Below, piece after piece: positions 56,181 through 64,000 of a stretch of DNA of 64,000 bases. The notes under the pieces are model-generated. The model saw only the letters and a list, made by a program, of their open reading frames with translations. It made no database searches and had not been told where the DNA came from. Within the stretch, counting starts at the first letter, position 1; every line of letters starts with the position of its first letter. The position numbers and the translations under genes are program-made. Origin of the DNA: Eucommia ulmoides (Eukaryota; Streptophyta; Magnoliopsida; Garryales; Eucommiaceae); assembly GCA_016647705.1 (NCBI GenBank), contig CM028335.1, forward strand, positions 34,362,212 to 34,426,211, in the 5' to 3' direction.

Positions 56181-56638
56181 CTTAATTAGTTGGTATTTCC
56201 TCCTTAGAAAAGATAAACTCAGCGATAGAATCAGCTAAGGCTTGAGCCTTTATTGTTGTTCTTGGTTGGTACTCGATATGGAACACTCCGAGTTTAATCG
56301 AACACTTAAATAGTCAGCCATATTTTTTTTATCGGTGTAATATGACTTCCAAAGTTGGTTCATAAGAACCACCATTGGTTGGGATTGGAAATGGTGACCA
56401 AGTTTTCTGGTAGATATTATCAAGGTGTAAGTAATTAACTCTAAACGAGCATCTCCTAGCCAAGTTTACGGAAATCAAAGAGGCCAAGTTTATGGAAATC
56501 AAAGAGGCCAAGTTTGCGACTAACGTGGTAGAGTGGTCTTTGAACTCTATCTTCATCCACTACCAGGGCCAAGTTTACGGAAATCAAAGAGGCCATAAGA
56601 TAAACGAGCATCTCTTAGCCAAGACTTGGGATCATCAG
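56181..56638 (-). pseudogene. Tat-type pol remnant 2, part B: RNase H
   Basis: On the minus strand: a segment with NIYQKTWSPFPIPTNGGS is the product of a rearranged frame, followed by FKCSIKLGVFHIEYQPRTTI and KAQALADSIAEF-type residues (56300-56190), which match the end of the Tat RNase H ('ELxEFDIxYxPRTAIKGQALADF'). A 24-bp unit (CAAGTTTACGGAAATCAAAGAGGC) stands in tandem at 56461, 56485 and 56509, again at 56571, and its flank AAACGAGCATCTC(C/T)TAGCCAAG is duplicated (56442, 56602), so this stretch suffered local duplications. The RT side is beyond the LTR at 56639-58746. Confidence 0.65.
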
Positions 56639-58746
56639 TGTTAGCCCAAAGAGCTCCCCAAGAGGGGGTAAATTGGTTAGATAAAAAATTCAAGTAATTT
56701 AAACATTTAAACAGAAATTATCAATTATCCTAAATTGATTATTATCTTGATTAGCAGAGAAAATATATTTAATCTAAATGCACACCTAAACAATTTAGAA
56801 ATAAATATACAATGCAGCACACCAGAATTTATTCTGGTTTGGCAAGCTACTCTTACTTACGTCCAATCCCCGGAGCTCCACGGAGATTCGCAATCCACTA
56901 AACCCTTGATTCTTTTACCAGGTAGGAACCAAAGCCTTATAATCTTGACTCTTTTCACAAGCCTAGAATAAACTTTTATAATCCCTGATTCTATTCATAA
57001 GCTAAGAATCAACCTACCACTATATCATTTTCACAGGTTTAGGGCGAACCTTTTAAATCACACTTAATTTATTTACAGGAAGAATCAAAACCTATTTCTT
57101 TTCAAGGGAAAAGAATAACCTAACATTTTTGGCAGGATAAAGATTTGCCCTAATTTTTTTCATAGGAAAATATCAAAACCCTAACTACCCTGATTAAACA
57201 CCGACTCAAATGTGTCTAATTCACTTAAACTCGCAAATACAAAAAATGACAAGTTTCTTCCCACAATGAGCTTCTACCACCTCAATACAGATATACTCAA
57301 TTAATGGTCCGAATAAAAACTACGTGATAAATACAATGAGAGACAAATAAATCTGATTATAAAAATAAGCGGGTAACACACTAGTAGCACATAATCAGAT
57401 TATCAATCAAAAACCTTTAAAAGATTTTTAGGAATTAAGTTCAAAAACGATTTTTTTCTAATATCCCTTAACTAAGTAATGAATTATAAATAATCTTAGA
57501 AAACAATAAATAGAGCTTGGAAGGATCTCACCGGGATTCACCAAAAGTAAAAATGATTTCACAATAAACAACGTAAACCGGTGATGCAAACAATGAGTGA
57601 TTTAGATTAAGAACTTGAATATAATATCTCTTAGAAATCTCAGCAATAATCTCACTCTTAGAAAGCACAAATCTAATTTTTCTTGATATGATCAAAACTA
57701 ATCCCGCAGGTCTCTATAAATAGACCTGAAACTAGACCTCCAACAATTAATTTTTAAATAATATGTCATTAAATAGCACTCCCAAGATCCCATATATATA
57801 TATATGTTCAAAATATATATTTTTCATTTAAAAATATTCTTGGAAAATCTTATTTTGGTCCTTAAAATATTTTAAAATCAAAATCCTTTAAGATAGGAAA
57901 ATTAAATTACTTTAATTAGAAGAATATTAAAATACATGGACCAAATAATTAAGGATCACATATCACATAGTAATTAACGAAATCAATTCAAATCCCCTTA
58001 AAAACATACCTTGGAATCATAACAAAATTATAGGATTGACCAAAACAAATTCAGTCAATAATTTGATTGGACTCGTTAATCTACAGGCACTATGTTGTCG
58101 GCTAACTTACTCTAGCGTAATGACCATCAGACTAATATACTGGTCTGATCGGTTGACCAATCGTTTGCGGTCGGTTGACCGATTGGACTAGAGAGTTCTT
58201 CCTCCATTCATTTTTAGCTACTATTCCCATCGGTTGACTTATCATTCTTGTCTATTGATCAAATGGATTAGTAGGTTACCCATTCTATTTCCAAAACATA
58301 TTGTTTTGGTCAGTCGACCGACCCCTTTCGTCGGTTTGACTAAATGGACCTGAAACTTACACCATTTTAAGCATTAAAACTAATGTTTCACTTAGGTCAT
58401 TAGCCAAAACTATTTCGCATATTTAGCACATTGAAAAATATACTTAAAACACATAAAATAACCATGGCACATATAATATTAGTTCATTGTAAAGTGTCGT
58501 GCGTGATCCTAACTCGAGTTGCATAAAGAGTATATAAGTAAATAATTGTTTTCACCTAATTACCTGTAATGTCTTCAAACATCTTCATCGTTTCCATTTT
58601 GCACCCGTTATATTTTCCTTGACGATTCCTTTTCAACGATTCATTTTCTTAATTTCATGGAACCATAAATATAAAACCACTAAATAAAAATATTAGTCTC
58701 GTAAAATATCAACACGTAATTGTCCATCAAAACCTTGGATTCAATA
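56639..58746 (-). mobile_element. LTR-A copy 6: solo LTR in the Tat pol
   Basis: 2,108 bp, TGTTAGCCC at left; right end GGATTCAATA (canonical ...CAACA). Perfect duplication ATCAG at 56634-56638 and 58747-58751. Palindrome array at 58145-58345. Middle repeats with 'CTTTTCACAAGCCTAGAAT' style at 56920-57180. No interior sequence, so a solo LTR. Confidence 0.9.
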
Positions 58747-58751
58747 ATCAG

Positions 58752-60379
58752 AATCGATGGGAACGACATGTACTTCTTCCAGGCTTGAAATTATTCTTTA
58801 CATTCTTATATCCATTTCAAGGTTTTATTTCCTCGAAGCATTTTGAAGAACAAAATACCCTTGTCCGATGCTCTTAATATAAATAAATTGAGTATTGCAA
58901 TCCTCCGAGTTAGACATTGAAATTCCCGAATTGACCTCAGGAAAGCTATGCCTATATGGACTTGACATGCTTGGGATTAACTTTAATACCTCTCTTAATC
59001 ACCATGTAACCAAGGAACTTCCCTGCTCTAACACTGAAGATACATTTTCTTGGGTTTAACTTCATCCCATGCTACCTCCAAATGTCGAAGTAGGCCTGCA
59101 ACTCTAAGAGATGGTTAGTTGCCACCTCTTATGAGTATATCGTCTACACTTCTATTATCTTCCCCAAATAGATTGATTAATATCCTATTCACCAACCTTT
59201 GGTATGTTGTCTCGATAATTTTCCATTCGAAGAATATAACCCTATTGTAGTATAATCCTTTGTCAGTTATGAAGTCAGTATTTTCTTTGTTTGGAGGTAC
59301 ATACTGATCTGATTGTAACGCATAAAAGTATCCAAAAATCCTAGTATCTCAAACCCAATTGGTGTGTCCACTATGACGTCACTCTTTGGGAGAGAAAAAC
59401 AATATTTCAGGCAAGCCTTCTTGAAGTTGATGAAGTCGATGCACATCTTTCATTTTTCACTCTTCTTTTTTACTGACACTATGTTGGCTAACCAAAAGGG
59501 GAAATTAATTTCTTTAATGGCGCCTACGTCAAGTAGATTCTTAGTCTCCTCCTCAATGATCTCTTATCTTTCTGGACCAAATTTACTCATTTTTTGCCAG
59601 ACAGGAGGATGGTTGGAGTATATGTAAAGGCAATGCATTGATAAGTTTGGGTTTATACCAGACATATGTTCATGTGATCAAGCAAACACATTATTGTTTG
59701 ATGGAGGAGATTGGTGAGTTTCTCTCTCAAGTATTTAGGTAATGTCGGTCCTATCTTCACAATTCTCTTCTCAATCTTCAAGTGAATCTGAATAGAGATC
59801 AACTCCTCATTAGGACTTGGTTGAGCTTGGTTCGGCTTCTTTATTCTTTTGTCAACGATATTACCCATCCTCAAGGATTCTAGCACATCCCTGGGGAGGG
59901 CATCCTCATTGTCTTCCTAACTCTATAATTGCTATTGGAAAATCACTATTTCAATCATAAAATATTCTCAATCAATACTCTGACTTTAGCATATACCTCT
60001 CGGACCCCGCTTTTTGTCGGGAACTTTATGTCTAGGTGGTAAGTAGACATGATTTCCTTTAGTGCATTCAAGCAAGATCTTCTTATTATCATATTGTAAG
60101 CATAAAAGAAATCTACCACATGAACCTTGAGTCAATTGTAGAATGTATCAGCTTGGTTCTCGCCGTGAGTTGTAATGTAATCCATTCCACTGAATTTATA
60201 GTTTCTCCTTCGAAACTGACCAGAGTGATATTATGGGCTTCAACTTATTGTGGCTATCTCCATCTTGTTGATGGCTGCAAGGTACATTATCTCAATCGAA
60301 CTTTTACTGTTGACTAAAACTCGTCCAGTGTTGTAGTTGGCTGTCTACAAGGTCATGACCAGAGTATCGTCATAAGGGG
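58752..60379 (-). pseudogene. Tat-type pol remnant 2, part A: protease end and RT
   Basis: On the minus strand from 60379: a protease-like stretch with VEAHNITLVSFEGETINSVEW (about 60250; 'FxGExxxxxGxIxLPVTxG' pattern); the linker RIVKIGPTLPKYLREKL and LDHMNI (59760-59660); RT fingers with IKEINFPFWLANIVSVKKKS, then KWKMCIDFINFKKAC and FLDTFMRYNQISMY (59520-59290). The catalytic YVDD region near 59139-59152 has lost about four bases, giving VDDILIRG only after a frame change. MKLNPRKCIFSV and GKFLGYMV (about 59060-58990) close the RT. Several stops; dead. Confidence 0.8.
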
Positions 60380-62095
60380 TGTTGGCCTAAAGAACTACCC
60401 AAGAGGGGGGTGAATTGGCTAGATATAAAAATTTAAGCAGTAAATTCCAATTCAAAATATCAATTTTCCTAATTGATTATTATTGTGTTACGCAGTGGAA
60501 ATATGTTTAGATAAGTGCATACCTAAACAAATATAAAAATAACTAATGCAATACATAAGAATTTATCTTGGTTTGGCAAGCTAGTCTTACCTAGGTCCAG
60601 TCCTCGAGCTCCACGGAGATTCGCAATCCACTAAACCCTGATTCCTTTCCCAAGTATGAACCAAACCCTTATAATTCTAATATTTTTCACAGTCTTATAA
60701 TCAACCTTTATAACCCTGATTCTTTTTACAGGTTCAAAATTAATCTATCACTCTCTCACACTATTACACTTATATTTTTCACTAGCTTAAGAAGAACCTT
60801 TACAATCACTCTAATTCTATTACAGAAAGAATTAAAACCTAATTTTCTTCAAAGGCTAAAGACTAACCTAATATTTTTGCAAGTTAAAAATCAAATCCTA
60901 ACACTTTTTCAGGCTAAAGATTAAACACCAATATTTTTCACAAGCTAAAGATTAAAACCTTGATACCCTGATTAAACACTAACCCAAACATGTTTAATCT
61001 GCTTAAACTCGCAAATACAAAATATTTTCAAGTTTCTTCTCACAATGAGCTTCTACAACCTCAATACTATTATACTCAATTAATGTCCCGAAATTACTAA
61101 GTGATAGATTTAATGTGAGGCATAAATTTGATTTAAATAATTTCACACAAATAGCACATAATCAGATTTCTTAAATAAAAATTATTTTAAAAGTTTTTCA
61201 CAAAATTAAGTTTGGAAATGATTTTTTTCAAATAACTTATCCAAGCAATTAATTAAAATAATATAAGAAAGTAAAACCAATAGCTTGAAAAGATCTCATC
61301 GCGATTCTTCGAAAACAATTATGATAGCACAATAGAGTACACAAATCGGTGACCCAAAAACACTTAGTGCTTCGATCAAGAACCCGTAATACTCTCACGT
61401 ATGAATTTGAGCGAAAGAATCTCTCTTATAATAGCAAAATCTGATTGTTTTTTATACCCATTTTTTAACCCCACAGGTCTATATTAAACTAGACCTATAA
61501 CGGCTAGTTTTTAAATGTTATGTCATTAAATGACACCCCCAAGATCCCATATATCATATATATTCAAAATAAGTATGTTTAATTAAACAAATACTCTTTG
61601 AAAAGATCAATTTGGTCCCTTAAACTTTTTTAAATCAAAAACCATAATAATAGGAAGTATTTTATCAATATAATTAAGAGATTAAATAAATAAATGGACC
61701 AAATAAATAAGAATCACATAATATATGATATATTTTGAAAATACACTTAGTTCCCTTGAAATACTCCATTGAAATCATAAACAACGTGATGATTTGACCT
61801 GAAAATCGAATTAGTAAAAACATTAACTGATTTAGTTGGTTGACCGGGCGCTAATGTCGATCGACCGACTGCTTCAACGGTCACTAATATGTTCGTTGAA
61901 GATAGCCAGTCGGTCCAATTGGACTAGTAGGTCATCCAAGTTTTTCAATTTCAACTACTAGATTTGTTAGTCGATCGACCCAACTTATCGGTTAACCGAA
62001 TTGACCAGTAGATCACCTATTTTACTTCCTAAACTCATTATTTTAGTTAGTCGACCGATTCCTTTTGCCAGTTGACCGAATTAAAGGATAGGGTC
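60380..62095 (-). mobile_element. LTR-A copy 7, truncated at the right
   Basis: TGTTGGCCTAAAGAACTACCC at left, then the full LTR-A middle including the 25-30 bp repeats (60640-60965) and the palindrome array (61835-62090). The last several hundred bases of the family (leader stretch) are missing after about 62095. It adjoins the Tat pol remnant at its left; no target duplication can be checked. Confidence 0.75.
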
Positions 62096-62609
62096 ACCTT
62101 ATCAACTTATTATCCCTAATCTGCATCAACAATGTTAGTGCATTTAGGGGAGTGAAATTTCAATAACAGAGAGGGGATCTGGAACTTACGGGCTACTTAT
62201 TAGACCCTCTTTGTTCTTGGTAACCTCTTTCTTCTTAGACATGGTCCCTACTTCTATCTCTCTCTCTCTTTCTCTCTTTTCTTTTTCTTCTTCCTTTCTT
62301 CCAACCTTTCGCTATATATGTCTATATATATATAAATTCATGACTGTGTCTACCACGGATATGCGTGGTGAATAGATCCACGACATTGTGGATCTGCAAA
62401 TCAGTTGCACAGATTTGTAGAGGACATCCGCAAATCAAACGCGTAAATCCATTGTTGATGTATAGATCCGTGGCTATTCGCCGCGCAATTGTGCAGAACT
62501 GTAAATCTATATCTATATATATACATGGAAAAATTCCTGTGGTGATCATTTTAAATACAATGGTATTGGTGATAATTTCCCTTAGAAGGACCCTTTTAAA
62601 TTGTTATAA
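62096..62609. other. Unassigned stretch with CT run and clustered short hairpins
   Basis: Not coding. A CT-rich run lies at 62254-62300. 62350-62510 is packed with short inverted repeats: CCACG/CGTGG (62354-62369), GATCCAC/GTGGATC (62376-62395), and GCGCAATTGTGC (62485-62496). The opposing open frames at 62322-62549 and 62365-62625 read through these and are not called as genes. Confidence 0.5.
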
Positions 62610-63542
62610 GGGTATATGTTATTGACATTCCTTGTTATTTTGTACTATACCAGATATCTCCTCTGTCTTTTTGTAAATACTAGAGACCTCCCTATCTTTT
62701 TGTTCAAACACCACTTACCTCCCTTATTAATTAAAAAATAATAAATTTTTTATTATAATACCAATTTTACCCTTGACTATTTAAAAAATAATTAAATAAT
62801 AAAAAACTAAAATACTTAAATAACCATTTAATTTATATATATTCATTGCCACCTCTTACAACCGCACCCACCGCCGCCGCCGCCTCCTACCACCGCCACC
62901 ACCTACCAACCGCCGCCGCCCACCACCTCCCACTGTCGCCACCCACCACCTCCCACCGTCGTTGCCCACCACCCGTCGCTACCTCCCACCACCGCCACCA
63001 CTCTCCGCCACCCTCCACCACCTCCTACCGTCACTTCCTACAGCCGCCACCAACTACCACCCTCCGCCACCTCTCACCGCTGCCATCCACCACCTCCTAC
63101 CGCCACTACCCACCCTCGTTTTAATTTTTTTTTTTTTAACTATTTCATTAAAAAAATAAATTAACCCTTTGATTAACCCTTTTCTCTCTTTCTCCGATGG
63201 GGGTGGGGGTTGGTGGTGGCGGTGATGGGTAGTAGTGGCGACGATGGGTGGTGGCGGCGGTGGGTGGTGGGAGTTGGGCGGTGGCGGTGGCGGTGGTGGT
63301 GGGAGTTGGGTGATGATGAGAGGTAAATATAATTATTTAAAAATTTAACGATAAAAAATATAATTTTAAAAATATAGGGGTACTAATGAATTTTTTTAAA
63401 AAATAATTTAAGGATAATTTTGTCTAAAGGGAGGTGAGTGGTATTTGAGCAAAAAAAAGGGAAGGTCTCTGGTATTTACAAAATGACAAGAGATATATCT
63501 AATATAGTATAAAATGATAGGGAAGATCAATTATATATACCC
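62610..63542. mobile_element. Foldback-type (MULE-like) element with long inverted arms
   Basis: The first 120 bp, starting GGGTATATG, match the reverse complement of the last 120 bp (ending TATATATACCC at 63542), including GTAAATAC(T/C)AGAGACCT and CACTxACCTCCCTT. Inside the arms is an AT-rich zone, then a CCACCGCC-rich run (62850-63115) on the left and a GGTGGCGG-rich run (63195-63320) on the right. The arms therefore pair almost to the centre around 63150. Long terminal repeats of this kind are found in MULE-derived foldback elements. No target duplication is visible because a Helitron end abuts on the right. The Pro/His-rich frames come from the CCACCG repeats. Confidence 0.75.
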
Positions 63543-63543
63543 A

Positions 63544-64000
63544 CTAGCGTATAACCCGTGCCTGAAGGCACGGGTGTAGAATAACCAAACCCAAAAAAAA
63601 TGATATAATTTTATCTATTATACAACATTCTACATCTATTACATTTGAATATTAATAATAAAACAATCAAGACCAACATAATACACCTATTCATTTGAAC
63701 ATCGATAATAATTAACAATCGAACATCAATTATAATTAACAATCGAGATTAAAACTTATACTGATATAAAAAAGTTCAACAATATAAAAAATTCAATGAT
63801 ATTCTACGGTTTTATATATAATTTAATCTTCAAAGTAAGTTATAAACTAATTGAAATAAAAATAATGACAATTATGAAATTATCCAATCAAAATAATGGT
63901 ATCGAACAATTAGTGCATAACGCGTGCCTAAAAGTATTATTATGCTTCATTAAGAAAGCCCAAAAGTACTATTATGCTTCATTACGAAACAATCTTATTA
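63544..64000 (-). mobile_element. Helitron 3' end (element continues beyond the window)
   Basis: On the minus strand the element ends with hairpin CCCGTGCC-TTCA-GGCACGGG (63555-63574), then TTATACG and CTAG (63544-63547), followed by host T. The 8-bp perfect stem and CTRR end are diagnostic for Helitrons. The family is that of the end at 13221-13247. The interior up to 64000 is AT-rich with no gene. At 63909-63936 a second, decayed copy of the end (TTAGTGCATAACGCGTGCCT) suggests nested or older Helitron ends. Confidence 0.8.

Noticed and set aside
62123..62135. GCATCAACAATG as the true right end of LTR-A copy 7
   Set aside because: The bases before it do not follow the LTR-A end and no duplication matches the left flank, so truncation near 62095 is preferred.
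62846..63159. Pro/His/Ser-rich ORFs (92 and 65 residues)
   Set aside because: Translation of CCACCG-type repeats in the arm of the foldback element; the two frames overlap.
1..64000. tRNA, rRNA or snoRNA genes
   Set aside because: I looked for tRNA-like A/B boxes near the primer sites and elsewhere and saw only the primer-site complements. A covariance-model search could still find decayed genes.

Overview
The window looks like AT-rich nuclear DNA of a flowering plant, probably a gene-poor, repeat-packed (heterochromatin-like) region. The evidence is the set of transposon lineages: Ty1/copia SIRE/Maximus-type elements, Ty3/gypsy Tat/Ogre-type and Athila-type elements, a plant RTE-type LINE, a hAT-like element, a TTA-duplicating MITE, a foldback element and two Helitron ends. 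I found no intact host gene, tRNA, rRNA or CRISPR array. Almost all coding sequence is retrotransposon debris broken by stops and frameshifts. One 224-bp exon-like block (49851-50074) may come from a host gene.

Layout, left to right. 1-6240: a truncated LTR, then an internally deleted SIRE/Maximus-like element with primer site, gag with zinc knuckle, a 3' ORF with a plant-specific transposon domain, polypurine tract and truncated 3' LTR. 6241-9013: non-coding Tat/Ogre-like LTR or leader sequence. 9014-23358: a 14.3-kb nested gypsy-type element flanked by the perfect duplication CCCAA. Its 5' LTR holds a 3.2-kb Helitron (10004-13247), and its interior holds a 5.3-kb Athila-like element (14438-19768) with its own perfect duplication CTATG. 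23364-28922: a repeat remnant, a LTR-A copy split by a Harbinger-like MITE, and an Athila-like LTR. 28923-37000: Tat/Ogre-like non-coding DNA with tandem repeats, then a decayed Tat pol on the minus strand. 37641-41393: one LTR-A solo LTR nested in another. 41394-50853: AT-rich DNA, a hAT-like element, an RTE LINE with a 15-bp target duplication, a possible plant-mobile-domain remnant, the exon-like block and a copia gag fragment. 50859-60379: Athila-like LTRs, a SIRE-type LTR fragment, and a second Tat pol on the minus strand cut into three pieces by insertions. 60380-64000: another LTR-A, a hairpin-rich stretch, a 0.93-kb foldback element and the 3' end of a Helitron.

The same few families recur. 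'LTR-A' is a SIRE/Maximus-type LTR of 2.1-2.4 kb carrying many copies of a near-palindrome around TCGGTTGACCGA. 'LTR-B' is an Athila-type LTR of about 1.4 kb carrying GC-rich palindromes around CACCGCNGCGGTG. 'LTR-D' starts TGTAATACC. The nesting allows relative dating: Tat-like sequence first, then the D element, then the Athila-like element and Helitron. No element here looks able to move by itself; the D and Athila-like copies have LTRs and priming sites but no pol.
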